This document shows, piece after piece, positions 17,597-26,482 of a DNA stretch of 64,000 nucleotides. The DNA lies in NCBI GenBank assembly GCA_964425195.1, contig CAYRLG010000006.1:62001-126000 (forward strand), written 5' to 3'. The position numbers and the translations under genes are program-made. The DNA comes from Desulfamplus sp964425195. Its GTDB lineage: Bacteria > Desulfobacterota > Desulfobacteria > Desulfobacterales > Desulfobacteraceae. The notes under the pieces are model-generated. The model saw only the letters and a list, made by a program, of their open reading frames with translations, was not told the DNA's origin and did not search any database. Each line of letters opens with the position of its first letter. Position 1 is the first letter of the stretch.

Positions 17597-19401
17597 TATG
17601 ATATCTCTCGTTTTATAAGTTCATTCAGAAAATTTTCTGGTTCTAAAAGAGCTTTTCTGGATAGAAAAAACCTGTTTTTGCCAGATTTGTCGCGAATCAG
17701 ATTCAGTCCATTGTAAAAGTCGTTATAAATTTTTGTCATAATATCTCTTGAAGAGATATTATTGTGAATTAACTCTTCAATAAGAAAATCAACAGAATCT
17801 TCTTCAAAAACAATATTTAAATCATAGCTTTTATAAAAATCGACCTCAATTTTTTTGATCGATTCATAATAAGATTTTATCTGTTTAATTGCATTGCCAA
17901 GCTCTGTAATATGGGTACAGAAATATTCTGCAACAAGTGTGCAGCGATACTGTGAAAGGGTCAATCCATGGCGGATAGATAAATTTTTCCAATTATTAGA
18001 TATATATTCAGTGATATAGGCTTTTTCCTGTTCAGCAGCTATTTGATGAGTTTCATCAAATAGCTCTGATAACGCCTTATCATTGCAAAGCATCTTTTCT
18101 AAATATTTCTCAGGATTCTCTACAAGTTCAGGCGTTACCGTAAGATGATTTATATCAGATGAAGGAAGATGCTCTTCAAAGTGTATTAAGGTATCTTCAA
18201 CTGCACTCACAAGCCCTCTTGCACCTGTATTTTCATTAAATGCCTTAGATGCAAGTAGTTTAAGAGCTTGATCTGTAAATACAATATCAATTCCATATGC
18301 TTTAAAATCAAGGCGTTTACCAAGAATTACCGGGTTGTTAGGCATTCTAAGGATTGAATATAGATCGCCTTCAGAGAGCTTTTCAAGCACACATCTAACC
18401 GGAAGCCTTCCGATAAATTCAGACTCAAATCCAAACTCAACTAAATCCTCAGCTTTTAGCTGCTTTAGAATATCTGACTCATCTTTAGATGTTGATAGAG
18501 TCGAGCCAAATCCAATTGACTGCTTTGATATTCTCTTTGATACTATCTGAGCTAAATCGCCAAAAGCTCCGCTTACAATAAACAGAATATTGGCGGTGTT
18601 TATGCGTCTTTTTGTACGCTTTCCAGTCTTTTGATAGTTATCAAGCTCCTGCATCATTGATATTGGATCATGGGGCACTTTTAGATCAATATCTGTCTCT
18701 TCCATAGGTTTTAAAAGTGCTCTTTGAACCCCGGTTCTTGAGACATCTGCACCTCTAAAATTCTGGCTTGCAGCAATTTTATCGATCTCATCAATATAGA
18801 CAATGCCATACTGGGCAAGTTCAATATCATCATCTGCCTCTTTTACAAGGTCTCTGATAATATCTTCTACATCTCCGCCGACATAGCCGGTTTCAGAAAA
18901 TTTTGTTGCATCTGCCTTAACAAACGGCACGCCAATTTTTTTTGCAATGAGTTTGATAATATAGGTTTTGCCGACACCGGTTGGACCAAGCATTAAGATA
19001 TTTGATTTGATGCTTCCTGTAATGGCATTTTTCGCCCTAATATTAGTGGACTCTTTAGTGTTGTCAGTATCATCGCTATTGCTGACACCTGAAAATGCCA
19101 TCTCCTCAAGATGCTTTATTCGATTAAAATGGGTACATATTTTTGTGGAGAGTATTGACTTGGCTTTTTGCTGTCTAACGATGTATTGATCAAGATAAGA
19201 TACAAGCTCAACAGGCTTGATATCAAAATTGATAAACTGCTTTTTGTCGCTAAAAGAGTCAGAACCTTTAACAGGCGACTGTTTCGGAAGTATTGATGGT
19301 GAGATGATTTTAACATTTCCACCGAACTTCTTGTTCAGAAATTCGCTAATCTCTTTCTCTATCTTTTGTGGGTCTGGTAAATTGTTATTTTCTTCGTTCA
19401 T
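17596..19401 (-). CDS. ClpX-like AAA+ unfoldase with extended C-terminus
   Basis: A ClpX-related AAA+ ATPase of about 601 residues. Walker A is GPTGVGKT, the GYVG pore loop follows, Walker B is VYIDEID, and an IGF ClpP-docking tripeptide appears in QSIGFGS. This layout is ClpX rather than HslU. The N-terminal C4 zinc finger of true ClpX is absent, replaced by an unrelated 60-residue leader, and about 170 residues after the AAA lid are additional helical sequence. The ATG at 19401 is preferred to an upstream TTG. It is the first gene of the ahbC-hemB-ahbD operon, with a one-base stop/start overlap to ahbC. Role is inferred: turnover or activation of heme enzymes. Confidence 0.85.
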   Translation of the reverse strand: MNEENNNLPDPQKIEKEISEFLNKKFGGNVKIISPSILPKQSPVKGSDSFSDKKQFINFDIKPVELVSYLDQYIVRQQKAKSILSTKICTHFNRIKHLEEMAFSGVSNSDDTDNTKESTNIRAKNAITGSIKSNILMLGPTGVGKTYIIKLIAKKIGVPFVKADATKFSETGYVGGDVEDIIRDLVKEADDDIELAQYGIVYIDEIDKIAASQNFRGADVSRTGVQRALLKPMEETDIDLKVPHDPISMMQELDNYQKTGKRTKRRINTANILFIVSGAFGDLAQIVSKRISKQSIGFGSTLSTSKDESDILKQLKAEDLVEFGFESEFIGRLPVRCVLEKLSEGDLYSILRMPNNPVILGKRLDFKAYGIDIVFTDQALKLLASKAFNENTGARGLVSAVEDTLIHFEEHLPSSDINHLTVTPELVENPEKYLEKMLCNDKALSELFDETHQIAAEQEKAYITEYISNNWKNLSIRHGLTLSQYRCTLVAEYFCTHITELGNAIKQIKSYYESIKKIEVDFYKSYDLNIVFEEDSVDFLIEELIHNNISSRDIMTKIYNDFYNGLNLIRDKSGKNRFFLSRKALLEPENFLNELIKREIS

Positions 19402-19479
19402 AATTTGCAATTATAATCATGTTAAAGTTGTATTCAAGAATTACTTCTAATTTTTAGAAGATTGGTTTTGTTAGTATAT

Positions 19480-19686
19480 CTATTTCTTAGAATCAAAAGT
19501 TGTGCTCTTTATCTTCTTTTCAAACAAAAGGCACTGTTTGCCGGTTGATTGTAAAACAGCAATAGATGGCATCAGTTTTCCTTTAAAACCCATTGCCTTG
19601 CAGCCATAAGGAGCGTTAATATCCCATGTAACGTAGTAGTAGTCGCATTCTCGGCAGTTGATTTTCATCTTTTCTGTGTGTAGCAT
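19480..19686 (-). CDS. Small Cys-rich conserved protein
   Basis: A 68-residue protein with C11, C14, C29 and C53 (CRECDYYYVTWDxxxPYGCKAMGF ... GKQC). The YYYVTWD-PYGCKAMGF pattern is a conserved small-protein signature I associate with proteobacterial hypotheticals, and the cysteines could bind zinc or a cluster. It lies upstream of the ClpX-heme operon on the same strand (79-base gap), so it may be cotranscribed. Function is unknown. Confidence 0.7.
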   Translation of the reverse strand: MLHTEKMKINCRECDYYYVTWDINAPYGCKAMGFKGKLMPSIAVLQSTGKQCLLFEKKIKSTTFDSKK

Positions 19687-19784
19687 GTTTGTATCTATAT
19701 TATTAGGTTATCTATGATATGGTGCATGTAATTTTTATAATACGCAATAATCTTAATATTGGGAATAATTTTTAGGGATAAAAA

Positions 19785-19830
19785 CAAAAAAAGAGCCACA
19801 AACATTAAAATGTAAGTGGCTCTTTAAAAT
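19785..19830 (-). terminator. Terminator downstream of tRNA-Leu
   Basis: A perfect 10-bp stem (AAAGAGCCAC at 19790-19799 with GTGGCTCTTT at 19816-19825), further paired inside (ACATT/AATGT), with a T-rich tract beyond it on the minus strand (TTTTTGTTTTTA). It lies 8 bases past the tRNA 3' end. Confidence 0.85.
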
Positions 19831-19833
19831 ATT

Positions 19834-19918
19834 TGGTGCCGAAGAGGAGACTTGAACTCCTACGGGTCGCCCCACACGCCCCTCAAGCGTGCGTGTCTAC
19901 CTATTCCACCACTTCGGC
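19834..19918 (-). tRNA. tRNA-Leu (GAG)
   Basis: On the minus strand the 85-nt segment folds as a class II tRNA: acceptor GCCGAAG pairs with CTTCGGC, the D arm has GGAATAGGTAGAC, the anticodon stem CACGC/GCGTG encloses loop TTGAGGG with anticodon GAG, a long variable arm follows, and the T arm has GTTCAAGTC. The 3' CCA is encoded. It decodes CUC/CUU leucine. It sits between secG and the heme operon with its own terminator. Confidence 0.95.
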
Positions 19919-19966
19919 TTGCTAATTTATTATAAGTATATCAAATTTATTATACTATTTTTATAT

Positions 19967-20359
19967 TTACTTATTATCTGTTGTTGACGACTCTGCTGAT
20001 GAAGATTTATTAGCTCCGGTGTCAGCTTTTTGAGATGCTTGCGTCTCTGAGGATGCTTTTTTATCAACAGTATCACTTTTAGTGATATCAGTAGCTGTAG
20101 CCGCAGGCATAATACTTTGATTAGATTTATGACCAGAAGTATATGCCATTGTTAAAGATGTCAACATAAAAACAATAGCTACTACTGTAGTAATTTTACT
20201 TAATGCAGTAGCAGGTCCTGCTCCACCAAATAGAGATTGACCGCCAGATGCAGAACCAAATGATGCACCCATATCTGCTCCTTTCCCAGTCTGAAGAAGA
20301 ACAATCAGAATAAGAAGAATACAAGATATAATATGTATAAAGAGGACTAAGGTTGCCAT
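19967..20359 (-). CDS. secG: Preprotein translocase subunit SecG
   Basis: A 130-residue SecG: two hydrophobic segments (3-22 and about 55-74) with a Gly/Phe-rich linker (GADMGASFGSASGGQSLFGGAG) between, the classic SecG pattern. It belongs to the SecYEG channel in the inner membrane. The C-terminal 50 residues are a low-complexity Ser/Thr/Lys/Asp tail, longer than usual. It follows tpiA by 8 bases, the common tpiA-secG order. Confidence 0.95.
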   Translation of the reverse strand: MATLVLFIHIISCILLILIVLLQTGKGADMGASFGSASGGQSLFGGAGPATALSKITTVVAIVFMLTSLTMAYTSGHKSNQSIMPAATATDITKSDTVDKKASSETQASQKADTGANKSSSAESSTTDNK

Positions 20360-20367
20360 AAAATCAT

Positions 20368-21135
20368 TTAATTCTTTTTGTAATTTATAATTTTAATAAA
20401 ACTATCAGCATCAAGACTCGCACCGCCAACTAAAACTCCATCAATATTCTGATGACTCATAAGCTCAGAGATATTATCAGGTTTTACAGAGCCACCATAG
20501 ATAATCCGAATGTATGCTGCAAAATCACTGTTAAACATCTTCCCGATCTCAGACCTTATATAGGTATGAACCTCTTCAACCTCTTTCGGTGTTGCTGTAT
20601 TGCCAGTACCTATTGCCCATACAGGCTCATAAGCAATAACAAGAGTTTGAAGCTCATCAGAACGGAAGCCTTTTAACCCATTTTTAATTTGTTTGTCAAG
20701 CACATAAAATGTTTTTTCTTCCTTTTTTTCACTTTCTGTCTCGCCAATACACATTATTGGAATAAGGTTAGATTCTACAGAAGCTTTTATCTTTCTACAT
20801 ACATCTTCATTGGTTTCTCCAAAATGCTGTCTTCTCTCTGAATGTCCTATAATTACATAGCTTACACCAGCATCTTTTAGCATTTTTGCAGAAACTTCTC
20901 CTGTATAAGCACCTTCATCTGCGTAAGAGATATTTTGTGCTCCAACCCTTATACTGCTCTTAATCCCTTTAAGAGCTTCATTTACAAGGACAAGTGATGG
21001 AAATGATGGCGATATCATTATATCAATATCTGCAATATCAGATGAGAGTTCTGCAAGTCGCCTTGCCGTAGCAACTGATTCAGAACCAGTTTTGAACATT
21101 TTCCAATTAGCAGCAATCAACGGCGTTCTTTTCAT
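20368..21135 (-). CDS. tpiA: Triosephosphate isomerase
   Basis: A 255-residue TIM-barrel isomerase converting DHAP and glyceraldehyde 3-phosphate. Catalytic Lys12 (ANWKM), His in IIGHSERRQHFGET, Glu in AYEPVWAIGTG and the phosphate loop IYGGSVKPDN are all present. It lies between the EIIA-type PTS gene and secG with short spacers, forming one minus-strand run. Confidence 0.97.
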   Translation of the reverse strand: MKRTPLIAANWKMFKTGSESVATARRLAELSSDIADIDIMISPSFPSLVLVNEALKGIKSSIRVGAQNISYADEGAYTGEVSAKMLKDAGVSYVIIGHSERRQHFGETNEDVCRKIKASVESNLIPIMCIGETESEKKEEKTFYVLDKQIKNGLKGFRSDELQTLVIAYEPVWAIGTGNTATPKEVEEVHTYIRSEIGKMFNSDFAAYIRIIYGGSVKPDNISELMSHQNIDGVLVGGASLDADSFIKIINYKKN

Positions 21136-21150
21136 GTTGTCTTTCCCTTC

Positions 21151-21564
21151 CTATTCTCTTTTTTCACCTCTAAGTATTCCACTGGCAAGAGAGATGCTTT
21201 TTTTACCATGAACAACAATCTGTTCCACAGCGGTCGATATGTCCATCTTTTCTCTTATATTAATAGCCTTAAATAGAGTTGGTAAATTAACGCCCGAAAT
21301 AACTTCAACAGAACCCTCCTCAAGAAATGAATAGCTCAAATTAGATGGAGTTCCTCCGAACATATCTGTAAATATAATAACTCCCTTATCATCTTTAACC
21401 TTTTTAATTCCCTTTTTTATTTTATTGCGAGATGATTCAGGACTATCTTTAATATCTATGGATACAGCAATAACATTCTCTATCTTCTCTTCCACTATAA
21501 ACTCAATTGCTTCAATAAGTGCATGTCCAAGATTAGCGTGAGTTACAATTAAAATTCCGGTCAT
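21151..21564 (-). CDS. PTS EIIA-Man family protein
   Basis: A 137-residue EIIA of the mannose/fructose family; the phospho-acceptor is H9 (LIVTHANLG), and FTDMFGGTPSN is conserved. No EIIB/EIIC transporter genes are adjacent, so with rapZ and ptsN it probably belongs to a regulatory phosphorelay rather than sugar uptake. It starts 18 bases after rapZ. Confidence 0.88.
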   Translation of the reverse strand: MTGILIVTHANLGHALIEAIEFIVEEKIENVIAVSIDIKDSPESSRNKIKKGIKKVKDDKGVIIFTDMFGGTPSNLSYSFLEEGSVEVISGVNLPTLFKAINIREKMDISTAVEQIVVHGKKSISLASGILRGEKRE

Positions 21565-21582
21565 GATATTATTTAATTCCCG

Positions 21583-22467
21583 TCATGATTCTGTTACATC
21601 TTTATCAATATCTCTATGGATGATCCCAGCTCTGATTCCCATATTATTGAAATGGTCAAATATTTTTCTGGCAATAGCAACACTTCTATGGCGTCCCCCT
21701 GTACAGCCAACAGCAATCGTTAGATATGCTTTTCCCTCTTTTTGATAAAGAGGAAAAAGATAGTTAAGTAGATCAAGATATTTGCTAAGGAACATACCTG
21801 TTTCGTTTAATGAGAGTACAAAATTTTTTACATCATCTGACTCTCCATCCTGGTTTTTTAATGAGGGGATAAAAAAAGGATTGGTAAGGAATCGCATATC
21901 TATAACAATATCAGCGTCAGGAGGAAGTCCATATTTAAATCCAAATGATATGATGTTGGTTTTCATTGAGATATGTTTTTTAGCATCTTTACCTAAGGCA
22001 ATAACGACTATCTCAGCTTTAAGACGATGTGGGTTATATGTAGTGGTATCAATAACTATCTGAGAACTATTTTTGATAGAGAGCATCTCTTTTTTTTCTG
22101 CTCTTATACTCTCTGTCAAACTTGCATCATGTGACATTGGATGGTGCCGTCTTGTTTGACTGAATCGTTTAATCAATGTGTTTTCATCAGCATCAAGAAA
22201 TATTGTTACCGGATTAAACCCTCTCTCTCTTAAAACTTGAATAGTCACCGAATATTGAGCCAAAAATTCTTTTTCTCTCATATCCATGACAAAAGCAAAG
22301 CCTTTTATCTTGGGATCATTTTTTAGAGGAAGATCAAGAAATTTAGGTAACAGAGCCATAGGCATGTTATCTACACAGTAAAAAGCTGCATCTTCAAATG
22401 CTGCCATTGCAGTTGTTTTACCTGAGCCTGAAATTCCTGTAATGATAAATATCTTCTGATTTTTCAT
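21583..22467 (-). CDS. rapZ: RNase adapter/nucleotide-binding protein RapZ
   Basis: A RapZ (YvcJ) family protein with N-terminal Walker A (GISGSGKTTAM), the VDNMP motif, and a C-terminal domain ending in IAVGCTGGRHRSVAIARKI. In enterobacteria RapZ guides RNase E to GlmZ; in other phyla it is a nucleotide-binding regulator linked to cell envelope precursors. The ATG at 22467 is preferred to an in-frame GTG at 22482. It lies between ptsN and the EIIA gene, the usual rpoN-linked order. Confidence 0.93.
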   Translation of the reverse strand: MKNQKIFIITGISGSGKTTAMAAFEDAAFYCVDNMPMALLPKFLDLPLKNDPKIKGFAFVMDMREKEFLAQYSVTIQVLRERGFNPVTIFLDADENTLIKRFSQTRRHHPMSHDASLTESIRAEKKEMLSIKNSSQIVIDTTTYNPHRLKAEIVVIALGKDAKKHISMKTNIISFGFKYGLPPDADIVIDMRFLTNPFFIPSLKNQDGESDDVKNFVLSLNETGMFLSKYLDLLNYLFPLYQKEGKAYLTIAVGCTGGRHRSVAIARKIFDHFNNMGIRAGIIHRDIDKDVTES

Positions 22468-22519
22468 TCTATCACTATCCACTAAAATTTTTCCCTATAA
22501 AAGATACACTATTATCAAA

Positions 22520-22978
22520 TTAAAACTCTTCATCTACAGCATGAATAATCTGTCCAATCTCCTCAACAGATTCAGCTTTCATAAGATTCTCCTTAAAATG
22601 GCTCTGTTTAAGAAGTCTTGAAATTTGAGCAAGGACACTCAAGTGGGCACCTGTAGAGTTAGCAGGAGTTATAAGAAGAAAAAAAATATGGACAGGTCTA
22701 TTATCTAAAGAGTCAAACTCAACACCTTCACGGCTCAATCCCAAACCAACTACAATTGAGCTTAGATTATCGAGTTTTCCATGTGGTATTGCAATACCAC
22801 CTCCAATACCAGTACTGCCAAGTTGTTCACGTTCAAGAAGAACTTTGACAATATCTTTTGGCTCGGTTCCGGTTCTTTTTGTTATAGCTGATGCAAGCTC
22901 TTCAAGAATCCCTTTTTTATCTCTTGCATTTAAATTTTGAATTATTGAATTCTTATCAAGAATATCTGATAGTTTCAT
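22520..22978 (-). CDS. ptsN: PTS nitrogen regulatory EIIA (PtsN)
   Basis: A 152-residue EIIA-Ntr; the phosphorylated residue is H66 in GGIAIPHGKLDNL. PtsN works in the regulatory PTS-Ntr chain and links phosphoenolpyruvate status to nitrogen, potassium or RpoN-dependent functions. It lies between hpf and rapZ, as in many Proteobacteria with an rpoN-hpf-ptsN-rapZ cluster. A separate leader with an inverted repeat precedes it. Confidence 0.95.
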   Translation of the reverse strand: MKLSDILDKNSIIQNLNARDKKGILEELASAITKRTGTEPKDIVKVLLEREQLGSTGIGGGIAIPHGKLDNLSSIVVGLGLSREGVEFDSLDNRPVHIFFLLITPANSTGAHLSVLAQISRLLKQSHFKENLMKAESVEEIGQIIHAVDEEF

Positions 22979-23017
22979 TAATATTATTAACCTTGTTACC
23001 TTAGGAATCTGGTAGTT

Positions 23018-23062
23018 CAGGGATAACTCATTTTTTATATTAAAATTTAAGTGTTATCCCTG
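23018..23062. repeat. Perfect inverted repeat between hpf and ptsN
   Basis: CAGGGATAAC (23018-23027) and GTTATCCCTG (23053-23062) form a perfect 10-bp stem around an AT-rich 25-base loop. On neither strand is a clean T-run attached, so it is as likely an RNA-stability or processing element as a terminator. Confidence 0.5.
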
Positions 23063-23100
23063 ATGAGTTTATCACAAGAGCCGAGGTTCTATAGCCTTAA

Positions 23101-23640
23101 TTATTTAGGCTGGATTAAGCCTAAATTGCCATCGCTGCGTCTATAAATAACATTTAACTGCTCAGTTCTTGAGTTTGTGAATACAAAAAAATTCTCTTTA
23201 CTTGAGTTTAGTTCTGCAACTGCATCATCAACATCCATAGGTTTATAGTTTAGAATCTCTTCTATTATATCATAGGATTTTTTTTTTTCTGTTTTTAAAT
23301 CAACCTCTTTTAAATCGATTTTATCATTCTTAATTGTCTTTTTACTTTCATATATATGATTTTTTTGTTTTTCTTTATTTTTTTTATTTTGTTTTTTAAT
23401 TTTATCCATTAATGTATCTATAGAGGAGTACATATTGTCAGACTCCTCTTTTGCATGGATTTTAACTTTATCACAGATAAGGGTTATTTCAGCAATGTGT
23501 CTTATCTTTTCAACTGACAATACAACATTCGCCTCGGCAGGAGCATCCAACATCTTGTCAAATCGGTCTAATTTCTTTTGAACGTAAGATTTGAGAGCAT
23601 CGGAAGAATCGATCTTTTTAAAAGTTACTGAAGTTTGCAT
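23101..23640 (-). CDS. hpf: Ribosome hibernation promoting factor (long form)
   Basis: A 179-residue HPF/RaiA protein: N-terminal ribosome-binding domain (MQTSVTFKKIDSSDALKSYVQKKL, residues 1-95), a very Lys-rich linker (about 85-125) and a C-terminal dimerisation domain (KPMDVDDAVAELNSSKENFFVF). The two-domain long form drives 100S ribosome pairing. It follows rpoN by 12 bases, so both are likely expressed together. Confidence 0.93.
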   Translation of the reverse strand: MQTSVTFKKIDSSDALKSYVQKKLDRFDKMLDAPAEANVVLSVEKIRHIAEITLICDKVKIHAKEESDNMYSSIDTLMDKIKKQNKKNKEKQKNHIYESKKTIKNDKIDLKEVDLKTEKKKSYDIIEEILNYKPMDVDDAVAELNSSKENFFVFTNSRTEQLNVIYRRSDGNLGLIQPK

Positions 23641-23652
23641 AAAAGCCCCCTT

Positions 23653-25089
23653 TCAAAATTGTTTACGTTTAGCTGACGGCAAAATATGGAGCATCTCCCG
23701 ATATTTTGCAACTGTTCTGCGGGCAATCTTAATATTTGCCTTTGCCAGCAGTTTTGTTATTTCCTGATCACTCAATGGATTTGTTGGATCTTCCTTATCA
23801 ATAAGGGATTTTATCTTCTCCTTAACGCTTTCAGATGCCATTGAATCACCATTGGTGCGTTTAATGGAGCTATTGAAAAAATATTTTAATTCAAAAAGCC
23901 CTTGAGGTGTATAAGCATATTTATTTGTTGTAACCCTACTGATGGTTGATTCGTGCATGTTTATATCTTCAGCCACATCTTTAAGGATCATCGGTTTTAA
24001 ATAGGCAACACCTTTTTCAAAAAATTCCCTCTGGAATTTAATGATACTTTCCATAACAGCGTATATTGTTTTTTGACGCTGATGAATACTTTTTATCAAC
24101 CATGATGCTGACTGCATCTTATCGTTGAGATAATTTTTAGTCTCCTTAGAGATGGTTTTTCCATTGGTAATAGCATCTCTATAAAGCCTGTTAATCTTAA
24201 GTTTTGGCAGACCATCATCATTCATTACAATTTTAAAGTCATCCCCATCTTTATAAACATGAATATCTGGTATGATATACTGAGGCTCTTCTGTAGTAAA
24301 CTGTCTGCCAGGCTTTGGTTCTAAATATTTGATAACGTTTACTGCTGCAATTACTCTATCTAATGAAATTTCAAGAGAGTTGGCAATTTTTTTGTAATTT
24401 TTATTTTCAAGATTCTTCATGTGTGACAAGATGATCTCTTCAAGAGTAGGATCGTTTATCCCAAGTACCCTTATCTGTATAAGAAGAGTCTCTTTAAGAT
24501 TTCTTGCACAGACCCCCGGCGGATCAAAGCTTTGCATAGTCTTAAGAAGTTTTTCAACCGCCTCTTCAGAGAAGCCTCCTACCTGAGCAATCTCCTGAAC
24601 AGATGCACAAAGATACCCGTCAATATTAAGGTTTCCAATAATTAGCTTGCCAATCTTCTCCTCCTCTTTTGTTGGTCCGTGCATAAGAAGCTGCCACTGG
24701 AGATGCTCTTCAAGTGTCTCTTTTGAAGTGGTAAAAGCCTCATAATTTGGGATCTCTTGACTATCTTTTTCTGTATGAACTCTTCCTGTGGAGCTATATT
24801 CATGAATATAGTTTTCCCAATCAATATCATTGCCAACCTTCTCCTCAATCCTAACCTCCTTGATTGAGTCATCACTGCTTACACTTTGAAGGTCGTCATT
24901 ACTTAACTCAATCTCCCCAGTACTATCTGCGATAATCTCTTCAAGTGCTGGATTCTCCTCCATCTCTTGTTGAATAACACTTGCGAGTTCAAGCCTTGAG
25001 AGCTGAAGAAGTTTAATTGCCTGCTGCAATTGAGGTGTCATAACCAATTGCTGGGTCAGTGTCAGATTTTGCTGTAATCCAAGTGTCAT
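23653..25089 (-). CDS. rpoN: RNA polymerase sigma-54 factor
   Basis: A 478-residue sigma-54. Region I begins LQQNLTLTQQLVMTPQLQQAIKLLQ, the acidic region II follows, and near the C-terminus the RpoN box reads ARRTVAKYREML. It directs polymerase to -24/-12 promoters with enhancer-binding proteins. Flagellar genes elsewhere in the window may be among its targets, but I saw no clear -24/-12 site. It lies 73 bases after lptB in the conserved lpt-rpoN-hpf-ptsN order. Confidence 0.97.
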   Translation of the reverse strand: MTLGLQQNLTLTQQLVMTPQLQQAIKLLQLSRLELASVIQQEMEENPALEEIIADSTGEIELSNDDLQSVSSDDSIKEVRIEEKVGNDIDWENYIHEYSSTGRVHTEKDSQEIPNYEAFTTSKETLEEHLQWQLLMHGPTKEEEKIGKLIIGNLNIDGYLCASVQEIAQVGGFSEEAVEKLLKTMQSFDPPGVCARNLKETLLIQIRVLGINDPTLEEIILSHMKNLENKNYKKIANSLEISLDRVIAAVNVIKYLEPKPGRQFTTEEPQYIIPDIHVYKDGDDFKIVMNDDGLPKLKINRLYRDAITNGKTISKETKNYLNDKMQSASWLIKSIHQRQKTIYAVMESIIKFQREFFEKGVAYLKPMILKDVAEDINMHESTISRVTTNKYAYTPQGLFELKYFFNSSIKRTNGDSMASESVKEKIKSLIDKEDPTNPLSDQEITKLLAKANIKIARRTVAKYREMLHILPSAKRKQF

Positions 25090-25162
25090 ATTAATCCAAA
25101 AGCCATGTCATATTTTGTTATAATCTATGGTGTTATATCAAAAGATAGTTAAAACAATATTA

Positions 25163-25885
25163 TCAGAGTTTAAAGTCATTACCTAAATATATCTGTCTTG
25201 CCAATTTGCTTGATGTTATTGCTTCAGGAGTACCCGATTCAACAACTTTACCCTGACTCATAATATACGCTGTATTACAAACCCCTAATGTCTCTCTTAC
25301 ATTGTGATCTGAGATAAGAATCCCAATTCCTTTTTGAGTCAGTTGACCTATTATGCTCTGTATATCAGCAACTGCTAAAGGATCGATTCCAGCAAATGGC
25401 TCATCTAAAAGTATGAACAACGGATCAGTTGCAAGTACTCGAGCAATTTCAAGCCTTCTTCTCTCTCCACCAGAAAGAACGGTTGCCTTCTGATCTGCAA
25501 GACGAAGAATACCAAGCTCCTTCATAAGCAAATCTGCCTTGATGTCTATATCACCTACTTTGTCAGATAGGACTTCTAAAATAGCCGTTATGTTCTGTCT
25601 AACTGTAAGTTTTCTAAATATAGAAGCCTCTTGAGGGAGGTAACCAATCCCTTTTCTTGCCCTAATATACATTGGATAGTCTGTTATTGACTCTTGGTCA
25701 AGCAAAACATCACCTTTATCCGGTTTTATCATTCCAACTGCCATATAAAATGTGGTTGTTTTACCTGCCCCATTTGGACCAAGAAGACCTGTCACCTGAT
25801 TTTGGTTCACCTCGATATCTACACCATCAACCACTTTTCGACTGTTATATATTTTGACAAGGTTTTTTAACAGAAGTTTTGACAC
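25163..25885 (-). CDS. lptB: LPS export ABC transporter ATP-binding protein LptB
   Basis: The 240-residue ATPase powers LPS transport from the inner membrane. Walker A is GPNGAGKTT, signature is LSGGERRR, Walker B is LFILLDEPFAGIDP and the H-loop is ISDHNV. The longer frame would overlap lptA by 71 bases; I chose the GTG at 25885, which begins SKLLLKNLVKIY, has AGGAG seven bases upstream and starts just after the lptA stop. This gives the usual LptB length. The permease pair lptFG is not in the window. Confidence 0.95.
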   Translation of the reverse strand: MSKLLLKNLVKIYNSRKVVDGVDIEVNQNQVTGLLGPNGAGKTTTFYMAVGMIKPDKGDVLLDQESITDYPMYIRARKGIGYLPQEASIFRKLTVRQNITAILEVLSDKVGDIDIKADLLMKELGILRLADQKATVLSGGERRRLEIARVLATDPLFILLDEPFAGIDPLAVADIQSIIGQLTQKGIGILISDHNVRETLGVCNTAYIMSQGKVVESGTPEAITSSKLARQIYLGNDFKL

Positions 25886-25889
25886 GAAA

Positions 25890-26465
25890 CTACTCCTGCC
25901 TAAAATCTTCTTTTGAGTTAAACAGAGCCTCAACTCTTTGCTCTTTTCCACCCTCAACAATCACTTTGCCAGAGTTTTGAAATAGGGTTATCGTTTTTCC
26001 TGTTATGTAGCTCTCTCCAGTCGTAACACGCGGAAAGTTAGAAGCTCCAGTAAGAACAATTTTTTGATCTATTGAGGTGTAAACAGCCTTTTCTGCCAAT
26101 GCGTTTCTATTAGCAGAAGTCAGATTAACGTTTCCTGATGCTGTTAAAGATTTAACCTCTTGCTTGATATTTGAGTGAGCCACTTTTTTCTCTTTGTCTG
26201 TATAAAGGAGCACCATTATGGTGTCTGCTTTAATTACTGAATCACCTTGAGTTGCAACAACATTGCCTGAAAATGTAATCGTTGATGACTCTTTCTCAAC
26301 AAGCATACTATCTGATGTGACATGTAATCTCTCATCTTTAGCAGATTTGGATACACCAGATTGTGGATTGTCAATATCTGATGCAGAGATTTGCGGTATA
26401 AATAACATTGTTAAGATAAGGGCTATAGCTGATATTAAAATATTGTTGTAAATAAATTTGAACAT
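25890..26465 (-). CDS. lptA: LPS periplasmic transport protein LptA
   Basis: A 191-residue OstA-like protein with an N-terminal signal peptide (ISAIALILTMLFIPQISAS) and repeated beta segments (TFSGNVVATQGDSVIKADTI, VNLTSANRNALAEKAVY) of the LPS-bridging jelly-roll. It forms the periplasmic bridge between LptC and the outer membrane. It lies between lptC and lptB with short spacers. Confidence 0.92.
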   Translation of the reverse strand: MFKFIYNNILISAIALILTMLFIPQISASDIDNPQSGVSKSAKDERLHVTSDSMLVEKESSTITFSGNVVATQGDSVIKADTIMVLLYTDKEKKVAHSNIKQEVKSLTASGNVNLTSANRNALAEKAVYTSIDQKIVLTGASNFPRVTTGESYITGKTITLFQNSGKVIVEGGKEQRVEALFNSKEDFRQE

Positions 26466-26482
26466 CTTACCTTCTATTTGCT

